From Nitrospira sp. ND1 (lineage in GTDB: Bacteria > Nitrospirota > Nitrospiria > Nitrospirales > Nitrospiraceae), in contig NZ_FWEX01000006.1 in NCBI RefSeq assembly GCF_900170025.1, positions 1,263,089-1,327,088 on the forward strand: 64,000 nt of DNA, in the 5' to 3' direction. How positions within the stretch are numbered: position 1 is the first letter of the stretch; every line of letters begins with the position of its first letter. Below are positions 54,097-63,270 of this stretch, in pieces. Below the pieces are notes generated by a model. It was not told the DNA's origin. It worked only from the letters and a program-made list of their open reading frames with translations, and ran no database searches. A program made the translations under genes and the position numbers.

Positions 54097-55848
54097 ATGC
54101 AACCGCTGCTTGAACGACTCATGACTACTTTTCCCGACGCCGTCCGCGGCGTGGAAGTGGATACCGCCCGAAACGAGATCACGGCCCGCGTCGCCGCCGC
54201 TCGAATCGTCGACGTTGCGCGGTGGCTGCACGACACGCCGGAGGCCTCGTTCGACCATATCACCGATATCTGTTCGGTGGACTACCCGAATGACCCGGAA
54301 CGGTTTGAGGTAGTCTATCAACTCCTCTCGCTCGCGCACCGCCGACGCATCCGATTAAAAGCCCGCGTGACTGAAGATGCACCACAGATCGCCTCCGTGA
54401 CCGGTATCTGGAAGGGCGCCGAGTTCATGGAGCGTGAGGTCTACGACCTGATGGGCATCACCTTCGTCGGTCACCCCGATCTTCGACGCATTCTCCTGCC
54501 GGAGGATTACGAAGAGGGCCATCCGCTACGTAAGGATTTCCCGACCGAAGGTCGTGGCTGGCGCAGCTCGTTCCCGTTCATTCCGCGCCTGGACGAAGCT
54601 CCCGAAGAACAGACGGAAGGGGAAGTTCCGGAGCAGGAGAAGCAGGCGTACCTCGTCGCTGAGCACCAGGGCGGCACGCGTCGCCGTGAAGAACTGTTGT
54701 TGAACATGGGGCCGCAACACCCCAGTACCCACGGCGTGCTCAGAGTGGTGCTGGAACTGGACGGTGAACGGATCGTCAAGGCCACGCCGGATCTCGGCTA
54801 CTTGCATCGCGGCGTCGAGAAGCTGGCGGAAGGTCTGCACTATATGCAGGTCATCCCGCATACCGACCGGCTCGATTATGTCTGCGCGATGACGAACAAC
54901 TATGCTTACGTCCGCGCGGTGGAGAAGCTGCTCGACATCACCGTGCCGGAACGGGCGGAATACGTCCGCACGATCGTCGCTGAGATGCAACGCATCATCG
55001 GCCACCTCTTCTGGCTCGGCACCCAGGCGCTCGACATCGGGGCCATGACCGTCTTCTTCTGGACGTTTCGAGAACGCGAAGTGCTGCTGGACATGTTCGA
55101 AAAGCTCTGCGGCGCGCGGCTGACCTTGAACTACTATCGTATCGGCGGGGTGGACAGCGATTTCACCCCGGATCTCGTGGTCCGCCTGAAAGCGTTCCTG
55201 CAGACGTTCCCCGAGAAGGTCAACGAATACAACCAGCTGCTCATGTCCAACCGGATCTGGGTCGGACGGACCAAAGACGTGGCCGTGATTTCGGCGGAAG
55301 ACGCGATCAATTTCGGGCTCACCGGGCCGTCGCTCCGAGGATCGGGTGTCGATTACGATGTGCGCAAATACGAGCCCTACGGAGTCTACGACAAGGTCGA
55401 ATGGGAAGTGCCGGTCGGCAAACGCGGGGACACGTACGATCGCTACTGGGTACGCATGGAGGAGATGCGGCAGAGCGCGCGGATCATCGCCCAATGCCTC
55501 GACCAGATGCCGGAAGGCCCGATCATGGCGGACGTGCCGCACGTGATTCCCCCGCCCAAGGCGAAGGTCATGCGCGACATGGAGAGCCTGATTCACCACT
55601 TTATTATTTTCACGCAGGGGTTCAAGCCGCCGAAAGGCGAAACCTACTGCGGTACTGAAGCGCCCAAAGGAGAACTCGGGTTCTTCATCGTCAGCGACGG
55701 AAGCCCGCGACCCTACCGCTTGAAAATTCGCGCCCCCTCATTCATTCACATGGGCGCTTTCGACCACATGGCCCGCGGCTACCTGATCTCGGACATCATC
55801 ACCATCTTCGGAACCTACGACATCGTGATGGGAGAATGTGATAGATGA
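54097..55848 (+). CDS. nuoCD: NADH-quinone oxidoreductase fused subunit C/D
   Basis: 583 aa. Residues about 1-165 are NuoC (FDHITDICSVDYP, EREVYDLMGITFVGHPDLRRILLPEDYEEGHPLRKDFP). A short acidic linker follows (about 175-190). The rest is NuoD (MGPQHPSTHGVLRVVLELDGE, PDLGYLHRGVEKLAE, RIGGVDSDF, GTEAPKGELGFF, QGFKPPKGETYCG, DIVMGECDR). The fusion is known in E. coli and some other bacteria. ATG 54097 is preferred over a TTG at 54088. It forms the quinone-binding interface with NuoB. Confidence 0.96.
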   Translation: MQPLLERLMTTFPDAVRGVEVDTARNEITARVAAARIVDVARWLHDTPEASFDHITDICSVDYPNDPERFEVVYQLLSLAHRRRIRLKARVTEDAPQIASVTGIWKGAEFMEREVYDLMGITFVGHPDLRRILLPEDYEEGHPLRKDFPTEGRGWRSSFPFIPRLDEAPEEQTEGEVPEQEKQAYLVAEHQGGTRRREELLLNMGPQHPSTHGVLRVVLELDGERIVKATPDLGYLHRGVEKLAEGLHYMQVIPHTDRLDYVCAMTNNYAYVRAVEKLLDITVPERAEYVRTIVAEMQRIIGHLFWLGTQALDIGAMTVFFWTFREREVLLDMFEKLCGARLTLNYYRIGGVDSDFTPDLVVRLKAFLQTFPEKVNEYNQLLMSNRIWVGRTKDVAVISAEDAINFGLTGPSLRGSGVDYDVRKYEPYGVYDKVEWEVPVGKRGDTYDRYWVRMEEMRQSARIIAQCLDQMPEGPIMADVPHVIPPPKAKVMRDMESLIHHFIIFTQGFKPPKGETYCGTEAPKGELGFFIVSDGSPRPYRLKIRAPSFIHMGAFDHMARGYLISDIITIFGTYDIVMGECDR

Positions 55849-55912
55849 GGGGCGCGCGCAGGAAGAAGACAACCTCACGATTCATTGTGGTGTTGGCATA
55901 GGGACACGATAG

Positions 55913-56452
55913 ATGCTGAAAGAGACGCACAAGGCAGAGATCGAAGACATTCTGTCCCGCTATCCAGTGAAACGGTCGGCATTGCTGCCTCTGCTGTACA
56001 TGGCGCAGCGGGAACAGGGCTACGTCACCGAAGCGGCGATGCAGGAAATCGCCGGGATCTTGAGGCTGACTCCGCCGCAGGTGTACGAGACGGCCACGTT
56101 TTATACGATGCTGAACTTGAAGCCGGTGGGGACATTCCACCTGCAGGTCTGCAAGTCGCTCATGTGCGCGCTCGTCGGCTCAGACACGATTATCGGCTGG
56201 ATCAGCGCGAAACTCGGCATCAAGCCGGGCGAGACGACGCCGGACAAACTCTTTACCTTGAGTATCGTGGAATGTCTGGCGGCATGCGGAACCGGCCCGA
56301 TGATGCAGGTCAACGACGACTATTACGAGCGGCTGACGGAAGAGAAGCTGGATCGCATTCTGGCCGACCTACGACAGACCGGCACCTGTTCGCTGAAGAC
56401 CGGCCCCTTCATGTGGCCGGAACCGGCGAATGCCGTGAAACATGAGGCGTAA
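55913..56452 (+). CDS. nuoE: NADH-quinone oxidoreductase subunit E
   Basis: 179 aa. Thioredoxin-like [2Fe-2S] subunit (cluster N1a) with Cys in LQVCKSLMCALVGSD and VECLAACGTGPMMQVN, and the N-terminal helical domain SALLPLLYMAQREQGYVT. NADH-binding module with NuoF. Confidence 0.96.
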   Translation: MLKETHKAEIEDILSRYPVKRSALLPLLYMAQREQGYVTEAAMQEIAGILRLTPPQVYETATFYTMLNLKPVGTFHLQVCKSLMCALVGSDTIIGWISAKLGIKPGETTPDKLFTLSIVECLAACGTGPMMQVNDDYYERLTEEKLDRILADLRQTGTCSLKTGPFMWPEPANAVKHEA

Positions 56453-56518
56453 AACGTGAGACGACGCAACACTATAACGGGCCTCAACCTTTCACCTTTC
56501 ACTTTTTTCGTTTCACGC
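56453..56518. repeat. TTTCACG heptamer spacer between nuoE and nuoF
   Basis: AAACGTGAGACG on the left; CTTTCACCTTTCAC and CGTTTCACG on the right. Confidence 0.55.
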
Positions 56519-56525
56519 TGAAGCT

Positions 56526-57833
56526 ATGCCCAAGTACGAACCTATTCTGCTGAAAAACATGCTGCAACCCGGCTATACGGGTTCGTTGACGGAGTATGAA
56601 CGCGTCGGCGGCTACCAGGCGATCCGGAAGGTGCTGGGCAAGGTGAGCCCTGCGGACGTGACTGCGGTGGTCATGAAGTCCGGCTTGCGCGGGCGCGGCG
56701 GCGCCGGCTTCCCGACCGGAGTCAAATGGGGGTTCCTGCCCAAGGACTACCAGGGTCCGCGCTACCTCTGCTGCAACGCCGATGAAAGCGAACCGGGTAC
56801 CTTCAAAGATCGGCAGCTCATCGAACGTGACCCGCACCAATTGCTCGAAGGCATGTTGCTCGCCTGCTACGCCATCGGCGCGGCCAGCTCCTACATCTAT
56901 ATTCGCGGGGAATTTGTCCTGGGGGCCAAGATTCTCGAACAGGCCATCAATGACGCGCGCGCCGCGGGATATGTCGGCAAGAACATTTTCGGCTCGAACA
57001 CCACGATCGACATTTGGGTACACCGCGGAGCGGGCGCCTATATTTGCGGCGAAGAGACGGCGCTGTTGGAATCGCTCGAAGGCAAGCGCGGCCTCCCGCG
57101 TGTCAAGCCGCCGTTCCCCGCCACGCACGGGCTCTACAACAAGCCGACCGTGGTGAACAATGTCGAAACCCTGGCCAATCTGCCGCACATCCTGAACCGG
57201 GGCGCCGAATGGTTCGCCTCGATCGGGTCACCGCCGAAGAGCACCGGCACACGCGTCTTCTGCGTCAGCGGGCATGTCGCGAGGCCCGGGAATTACGAAG
57301 TCCCGATGGGTATCACCTTTCGCGAACTGATCTACGAACAGGCCGGCGGTATGCGGTCGGATAAGAAATTGAAGGCCTTCATTCCCGGAGGCGCCTCAGC
57401 GCCCTTCCTGACGCCCGATCACCTGGACGTCAAACTGGATTTCGAATCCGTCGCGTTGGCCGGGTCCATGCTGGGGTCCGGCGGTGTGACGGTCATGGAA
57501 GAGGGCACCGACATGGTGTGGGCGGCCCTGCGGCTGATGGAGTTTTTCTATCACGAGTCCTGCGGCAAGTGCAGTCCCTGCCGCGAAGGCAGCTCGTGGC
57601 TCGTGCAGATCATGCGCCGGATCGTCAACAAGCGGGGGCAGATGGCGGACCTTGAAACCCTGACCGACCTGTGTAAAAACATCGCCGGTCGAACAGTCTG
57701 CGCCTTCGGCGATGCCGAGGTATCGCCGATTCTGAGCACGCTCAAACATTGGCGGCACGAGTATGTCGCCATGATCCATGCGGCCGAGGCGGCAAATTTA
57801 ATACGGCCGGAACCGGCGGGAGCCAAACATTGA
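56526..57833 (+). CDS. nuoF: NADH-quinone oxidoreductase subunit F
   Basis: 435 aa. FMN/NADH site with GLRGRGGAGFPTGVKW and CNADESEPGTFKDR, GAYICGEETALLESLEG, SLBB-type domain, and cluster N3 ligands ESCGKCSPCREG plus RTVCAFGDAE. Electron entry subunit of complex I. Confidence 0.98.
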   Translation: MPKYEPILLKNMLQPGYTGSLTEYERVGGYQAIRKVLGKVSPADVTAVVMKSGLRGRGGAGFPTGVKWGFLPKDYQGPRYLCCNADESEPGTFKDRQLIERDPHQLLEGMLLACYAIGAASSYIYIRGEFVLGAKILEQAINDARAAGYVGKNIFGSNTTIDIWVHRGAGAYICGEETALLESLEGKRGLPRVKPPFPATHGLYNKPTVVNNVETLANLPHILNRGAEWFASIGSPPKSTGTRVFCVSGHVARPGNYEVPMGITFRELIYEQAGGMRSDKKLKAFIPGGASAPFLTPDHLDVKLDFESVALAGSMLGSGGVTVMEEGTDMVWAALRLMEFFYHESCGKCSPCREGSSWLVQIMRRIVNKRGQMADLETLTDLCKNIAGRTVCAFGDAEVSPILSTLKHWRHEYVAMIHAAEAANLIRPEPAGAKH

Positions 57834-57937
57834 CGTATCTCCTGAAGCGTCTCTCGTCGTTCGAGAAGATCGACAACGAGACGGGCGACGGCTCCCCGCC
57901 GTTCACGGCGTTTCACGTTTCACGTTTCACGAATGAC
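57834..57937. repeat. Spacer with three tandem TTTCACG heptamers before nuoG
   Basis: TTTCACG occurs three times without a break at 57911-57931, after GTTCACGGCG; a GTCTCTCGTCG stretch lies on the left. Confidence 0.6.
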
Positions 57938-60614
57938 GGCCACTATGCCTGATCCAAAACCAGAAACAGTCCGGCTCACTATCGACGGCACGACGGTCGC
58001 GGTTCCCAAGGGAACCCTGGTGATCGAAGCGGCGCGGCGCGTCGGGGTGATGATTCCGCATTTTTGTTACCACCCCAAGCTGAAGCCGGACGCCAACTGC
58101 CGGATGTGTTTGGTCGAAGTCGAGAAGATGCCGAAGCTCCAGACCGCCTGCAGCACGCCGGTCGCCGAAGGCATGGCCGTGCGCACCGCCACCACCACGG
58201 TGGACGACGCCCACAAGTCGGTCCTGGAATTCATCCTGGCCAACCATCCGCTGGATTGCCCGGTCTGCGACCAGGGCGGCAAATGCGACCTCCAGGATTT
58301 CTCGCATCAATACACCCCGACGACCAGCCGGTTTACGGAAACCAAACGCATCTTCCAGAAAGAGTACTTCAGCCCCCTCATCGAAACGCAGATGAACCGC
58401 TGTGTGCAGTGTTTGCGCTGCGTCCGGTATTGCGATGAGATCATGGACGTGAAAGCGCTGGCTCCGGTGGGGCGCGGCACCATGACCGAGATCAAACACT
58501 TCGGCCCGCATGAACTGGACTGCGAATTCTGCGGAGGCTGCATCCAGATCTGCCCCGTCGGCGCCATCACGAGCCGGCTCTCCATGTATGAGTATCGCCC
58601 CTGGATGCTCAAGCGGGCCGACACGATCTGCACCTTCTGCGGCGACGGCTGCCGGATCACCGTGCAGACCAAGGACAATGAACTGATCGAGGTGAACTCC
58701 GCACACGGAGCCGGACGGAATAACGGCGACCTCTGCGCCCGGGGCTTCTTCGGCTTCCATGCCAGCAGCCACGCCGACCGCCTTACACATCCGTTGATCC
58801 GTCGCGAAGGCAAGTTGGTCGAGACCACCTGGGAAGACGCGCTGGAATATGTTGCCGAACAGGCGCTCCGCCTGAAGCTGGCGCAGGGCGCGGATGCGTT
58901 CGGTGGGCTTATCAGCTCCCGTTGCACGAACGAAGACCTCTATGTGTTCCAAAAGTTCATGCGCCAGGTGATCGGCACCAACCGGATCGACAGCAGCGCG
59001 CGGTATGGCCACCTCAACGGAGTGCAGGCGCTCCGACGCGTGCAGGGTACCCATCGCTGGACCATCGCCTTTGAAGACATCGTCGCCGCGAATGCATTGC
59101 TCCTGGTCGGTACGAACATCACCGAGACCAGCCCGATCACCGGGCTCAAGGTCAAAGAAGCCGTCAAGAAACGGCAGGCCAGTCTCGTGACCGTGGAAAC
59201 GCTCCAACCGGCCATCGATACTCTGAGCAACATCACGAACCTGGCCCTGCAGCATTTCCCGACGCATCCCGCGCAATTCGGCAATACCGTGTTAGGCGTC
59301 ACCAAGGCCGTCCTCGAAGCCAACCTGGTCGATGCCGCCGTCGCGCAGCAGGCGCCCGCCTTCGTGCAGCGTCTGACTTCCGCTCTGCAGGGCACCTCGT
59401 GGGAGGCCCTGGAGGCGGCGACCGGCCAGAGCCGCGCCCAATGGGCAGAGGCCGCCAACATACTGGCGAAAGCCAACCGGCTGGTCATCCTGGTCGGCAA
59501 CGGTGTGCTGCGCCATCCTGGCGGAGACGCGACGGTCACGAATCTTCTGGACCTGCTGATTCTGCTTGGAAAACTCGACAAGCCGGGCTGCGGACTCGGG
59601 CCGCTCGCCGAAGAAAATAACGATCAAGGTGCCGTCGAAATGGGCGCCGTCGCCGAATTCTTTCCCGGGCCCGCTCCGCTCGACGACCAGCCCGTCCGCG
59701 ATCGCATCGCAGCCATGTGGCGAGAAGACTTACCGCGCACTCCCGGCGCCTCGCTGACCGAGATGCTTGCCGCCGCAAACAAGAGCACTCTCAAGGCCAT
59801 GTTCGTGGTCGGGGAAAACCCGGTCGGCACCCTGCCCGCCGCGGCCCAGGCCAAAGAAGCCCTGGGGAAGTTGGACCTGCTGGTCTGTCAGGAATTGTTC
59901 CTCACCGAGACGGCGGCGATGGCCCATGTGGTGCTCCCCGCCTGCTCCTATATGGAAAAGGACGGCACCTTCACGAATTCCGAAGGCCATGTTCAGGGGG
60001 TTCGGCAAGCGATCAATCCCGTGGGCGACAGCCGCCCCGACTGGGAAATGTTATCGGCGCTCTCCGTGCTGATGGGCTCGCCGCTTGAATATGGCGACGC
60101 GCGGGAGATCCTGAAAGAGATTCGGACGGTCATCCCCGGTTATGGACTGTTAGGACCGACTCCTACGCCACCCAAAGTCGACCCAATGGTGTTGAACCGA
60201 TATCTGACGGAAGGGTTTGCAGTCGACGCGGCCACACGCTATGCCGTGAGCCAGCCTCGGCAGACTAACGACGGCCCGTTCACGCTGATGTTCGTGCAAA
60301 CGCTGTTTCACTCCGGGAAGCTGTCCACACGCGCCAAGGGGCTCCTCCAATTGCAGCAGGAAGGGTTCCTCTCCATCAATCCGGCGGATGCAGCTCAGCT
60401 CGGCCTGGCGGACGGCGGGCAGGTCACAGTCTCCAACTCACGCGGCGCCATCACTACGACGATAAAGATTCGCGAACGGGTGCCGGCCGGCCTGCTGTGG
60501 TTTCCGGAACATTTCGACGGCGAGGCCAAACAGCTCGCTGAATGGACGATTGATCCCCGGACTCAAATCCCCTATTTTAAGCTCGCGCACGTGTCTCTCG
60601 CGAAGGTCTCGTAG
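57933..60614 (+). CDS. nuoG: NADH-quinone oxidoreductase subunit G
   Basis: 893 aa (889 if ATG 57945). N-terminal [2Fe-2S] domain (HFCYHPKLKPDANCRMC, cluster N1b), His-Cys3 cluster N5 (HPLDCPVCDQGGKC), cluster N4-type ligands (RCVQCLRCVRYC, DCEFCGGCIQICPVGAI) and the N7-type CTFCGDGC with a downstream Cys. A molybdopterin-oxidoreductase-like domain follows (about 220-893, RYGHLNGVQ..., ENPVGTLPAA, VVLPACSYMEKDGTFTNSEG). Completes the NADH-oxidising arm. Confidence 0.97.
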   Translation: MTATMPDPKPETVRLTIDGTTVAVPKGTLVIEAARRVGVMIPHFCYHPKLKPDANCRMCLVEVEKMPKLQTACSTPVAEGMAVRTATTTVDDAHKSVLEFILANHPLDCPVCDQGGKCDLQDFSHQYTPTTSRFTETKRIFQKEYFSPLIETQMNRCVQCLRCVRYCDEIMDVKALAPVGRGTMTEIKHFGPHELDCEFCGGCIQICPVGAITSRLSMYEYRPWMLKRADTICTFCGDGCRITVQTKDNELIEVNSAHGAGRNNGDLCARGFFGFHASSHADRLTHPLIRREGKLVETTWEDALEYVAEQALRLKLAQGADAFGGLISSRCTNEDLYVFQKFMRQVIGTNRIDSSARYGHLNGVQALRRVQGTHRWTIAFEDIVAANALLLVGTNITETSPITGLKVKEAVKKRQASLVTVETLQPAIDTLSNITNLALQHFPTHPAQFGNTVLGVTKAVLEANLVDAAVAQQAPAFVQRLTSALQGTSWEALEAATGQSRAQWAEAANILAKANRLVILVGNGVLRHPGGDATVTNLLDLLILLGKLDKPGCGLGPLAEENNDQGAVEMGAVAEFFPGPAPLDDQPVRDRIAAMWREDLPRTPGASLTEMLAAANKSTLKAMFVVGENPVGTLPAAAQAKEALGKLDLLVCQELFLTETAAMAHVVLPACSYMEKDGTFTNSEGHVQGVRQAINPVGDSRPDWEMLSALSVLMGSPLEYGDAREILKEIRTVIPGYGLLGPTPTPPKVDPMVLNRYLTEGFAVDAATRYAVSQPRQTNDGPFTLMFVQTLFHSGKLSTRAKGLLQLQQEGFLSINPADAAQLGLADGGQVTVSNSRGAITTTIKIRERVPAGLLWFPEHFDGEAKQLAEWTIDPRTQIPYFKLAHVSLAKVS

Positions 60615-60638
60615 GACGGGACGAGGAGTAATGTTGTC

Positions 60639-61706
60639 ATGGAAATCGGATTACGACTGGCGGTGTCGTTAGCTCAAATCGCCGCGGTAATGGGAGTGGT
60701 GATGCTGACCGTCATGGTCCTCACCCTCGCGGAACGGAAAGTTCTGGGCTGGATGCAGGATCGTATGGGCCCGATGGAAGTCGGCCCTTACGGGGTGCTG
60801 CAGCCGATCGCCGACGGACTCAAACTCTTCTTCAAAGAAGACATCATCCCGGCGGGAGCCAATAAGTTCCTGTTTACCCTTGCACCGATCCTGGCCCTGG
60901 TGCCGGCCATGATCGGATTCGCCGTCATTCCCTTTGGCCCGAGCCTGACCATCGAATTGTTCGGGATGCAGATCAAGCCGTTCGTGATCAGCGACATCAA
61001 CATCGGCATCCTGTACATCCTGGCCTTTGCCTCGATCGGCGCTTACGGAATCATTCTGGGTGGCTGGTCCTCGAACAGTAAATACTCCCTCCTCGGCGGA
61101 CTCCGCTCCGCCGCACAGGTGATCAGCTACGAATTGTGCGTTGGCCTGGCGATCGTCGGAGTCATTCTCCTGTCCGGCTCGCTCAGCCTGGTGAAGATCA
61201 CGGAAGCGCAGGCCGGCGGGTTCTGGAACTGGTTCGTCATCGCCATGCCCTTCCCGCAGATTTTCGCCTTCGTGGTCTACGTCATTTCAGCGGTCGCTGA
61301 AACCAACCGGGTGCCGTTCGACCTGCCAGAAGCTGAAAGCGAACTCGTCGCGGGCTTCTTCACCGAATACAGCGGCATGCGCTTCGCCTTCTTCTTCATC
61401 GCGGAATACGCCAACATGATTCTGGTGTCCTGCGTCGCGGCGGCCCTGTTCCTCGGCGGATGGAACGCGCCCTACCCGGGCACCATCCTGGGGTACATCG
61501 GCCTGGACAGCCTCGCCTGGATTGAAAACGTCGTCTGGTTTGCCGCGAAGGTCTACTTCTTCCTGTTCCTGTTCTTCTGGTTGCGGGCGACGCTGCCCCG
61601 CCTGCGGTATGACCAATTGATGCGGTTCGGCTGGAAAGTGATGCTCCCGATCGCACTGGGCAACATCGTCCTGACGGCCATTGCCGCCTATTTCTTCCCG
61701 CGGTAA
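60639..61706 (+). CDS. nuoH: NADH-quinone oxidoreductase subunit H
   Basis: 355 aa, eight or more TM helices. Conserved ERKVLGWMQDRMGPMEVGPYGVLQPIADGLKLFFKED and PFDLPEAESELVAGF. Links the quinone site to the proton channels of the membrane arm. Confidence 0.98.
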   Translation: MEIGLRLAVSLAQIAAVMGVVMLTVMVLTLAERKVLGWMQDRMGPMEVGPYGVLQPIADGLKLFFKEDIIPAGANKFLFTLAPILALVPAMIGFAVIPFGPSLTIELFGMQIKPFVISDINIGILYILAFASIGAYGIILGGWSSNSKYSLLGGLRSAAQVISYELCVGLAIVGVILLSGSLSLVKITEAQAGGFWNWFVIAMPFPQIFAFVVYVISAVAETNRVPFDLPEAESELVAGFFTEYSGMRFAFFFIAEYANMILVSCVAAALFLGGWNAPYPGTILGYIGLDSLAWIENVVWFAAKVYFFLFLFFWLRATLPRLRYDQLMRFGWKVMLPIALGNIVLTAIAAYFFPR

Positions 61707-61715
61707 CGGAGCGAA

Positions 61716-62291
61716 ATGAACGTCGCCGTCACAACGCAACCCAAGCGGAAACCGTCGTTCAGCGATTGGCTGAAGACGCTGACCTTCTACGAACTCCTGG
61801 TGGGCATGAAGGCGACACTGACACACCTGCTCAACTACAAGCCGATTACGCTGCAATACCCGCATGAGAAGCGCCTGCTGCCCGACAACTACCGGGGCAT
61901 GCTGGCGTTGCTGCGGTATGACGACGGGACGGAAAAATGCGTGGGCTGCGATCTGTGCGAAGCGGCCTGTCCCTCGCGGGTCATCCGGGTCGTCAGCGGA
62001 GAAGTCCCCGGGGAACCGACCAAACGGTATTCGAAGGAATACTACATGGATATGACGCGCTGTCTGTTCTGCGGTCTCTGCGTCGACGCCTGTCCCGTGG
62101 ATGCCCTGGGCATGACTCGCGAGTTTGAATGGGCCGTCTACGATAAGCGCCAGCTGCACCTCAACAAGCAACAACTGCTCGCCATCGGCGACCGTTCATT
62201 TCCCGTCCGGGAAAAACGCCTCGAGCTGCAGCATCCGAACGTGGCGTTTTTCAACGTCACCTTCACGCATCTCCCGCAAAAGGAGAACTAG
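61716..62291 (+). CDS. nuoI: NADH-quinone oxidoreductase subunit I
   Basis: 191 aa. Two ferredoxin-type [4Fe-4S] motifs: CVGCDLCEAACPSRVI and CLFCGLCVDACPVDAL (clusters N6a, N6b). Begins 9 bp after nuoH. Confidence 0.98.
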   Translation: MNVAVTTQPKRKPSFSDWLKTLTFYELLVGMKATLTHLLNYKPITLQYPHEKRLLPDNYRGMLALLRYDDGTEKCVGCDLCEAACPSRVIRVVSGEVPGEPTKRYSKEYYMDMTRCLFCGLCVDACPVDALGMTREFEWAVYDKRQLHLNKQQLLAIGDRSFPVREKRLELQHPNVAFFNVTFTHLPQKEN

Positions 62292-62421
62292 GCCACCCGC
62301 CTCGTCCTCCGTGCTGGCCCCCCACACCGAGACGACCGAGGCGGAACAGGCTGCCACCGGGCAGGGCGCAAGGGCAACAGGGGGCAGGACCTTCATCTGA
62401 TTCGGAAGAGACGACGGACGC

Positions 62422-62934
62422 ATGGACCACATTTTCTTCTTCTATTTCGCCGCAGTGATCGCAGCCACCTCCCTGCTGGTAGTCGCGTTGCGAAACCCGG
62501 TCTATAGCGCGTTGTCCCTGCTGATCATGTTTTTTCACGTGGCGGGGCTCTATATCACCCTGCATGCGGAGTTTCTGGCCGCGGTGCAGATCGTCGTGTA
62601 TGCCGGCGCAATCCTGGTGCTCTACCTCTTCGTAGTCATGCTGCTGAGCATCAAGTCGGAGGAGCGCTACCACAACCAGCTCCCGGTGGCGGGATTGCTA
62701 GGGGTGGTGCTGTGTACCGAAGTGATCCTGCTGTTCATCAAGTCGCAGACCAGCGGGATGGCTCCGGCAGCTGCAGCCGATCCCGTCGCAGGACCAGGCA
62801 ATACGGAAATGATCGGGGAAGCCTTGTACTCGACCTATTTGTTCCCGTTCGAGGTCGCGTCGTTGATCCTGCTGGTGGCCATGATCGGGGCCATCATCCT
62901 GGCGAAGAAAGACATCAATGAACCCGTGCAGTAA
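62422..62934 (+). CDS. nuoJ: NADH-quinone oxidoreductase subunit J
   Basis: 170 aa, five predicted TM helices. Hallmarks NPVYSALSLLIMFFHVAGLYI, AEFLAAVQIVVYAGAILVLYLFVVMLL. The 130-bp gap after nuoI holds no gene. Confidence 0.97.
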   Translation: MDHIFFFYFAAVIAATSLLVVALRNPVYSALSLLIMFFHVAGLYITLHAEFLAAVQIVVYAGAILVLYLFVVMLLSIKSEERYHNQLPVAGLLGVVLCTEVILLFIKSQTSGMAPAAAADPVAGPGNTEMIGEALYSTYLFPFEVASLILLVAMIGAIILAKKDINEPVQ

Positions 62935-62948
62935 CAACCGGTAATCCC

Positions 62949-63254
62949 ATGGCTGTACCCTTATCCTACTATCTGATCCTGAGCGGATTCGTGTTTCTCA
63001 CGGGTGTGGTGGGCGTGTTGATCCGGCGCAACATCATCGTGATCCTGCTGTCGGTTGAATTGATGCTGAATGCCACGAACATCAACTTCGTGGCCTTTTC
63101 CGAATACTTTCACAATGTGGCGGGGCAGGTGTTCGTCTTTTTCGCCTTGACCGTCGCGGCGGCGGAAGTGGCCGTGGGCCTGGCCATCATCATCGCCCTG
63201 CACCGGTCGAATTCATCCATTTACGTCGACGACCTGAACCTATTGAAACGTTAG
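62949..63254 (+). CDS. nuoK: NADH-quinone oxidoreductase subunit K
   Basis: 101 aa, three TM helices. VLIRRNIIVILLSVELMLNATNINFVAFS and VFFALTVAAAEVAVGLAIIIAL carry the conserved membrane Glu residues. Confidence 0.98.
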   Translation: MAVPLSYYLILSGFVFLTGVVGVLIRRNIIVILLSVELMLNATNINFVAFSEYFHNVAGQVFVFFALTVAAAEVAVGLAIIIALHRSNSSIYVDDLNLLKR

Positions 63255-63270
63255 ACCGACTACGCCGACC

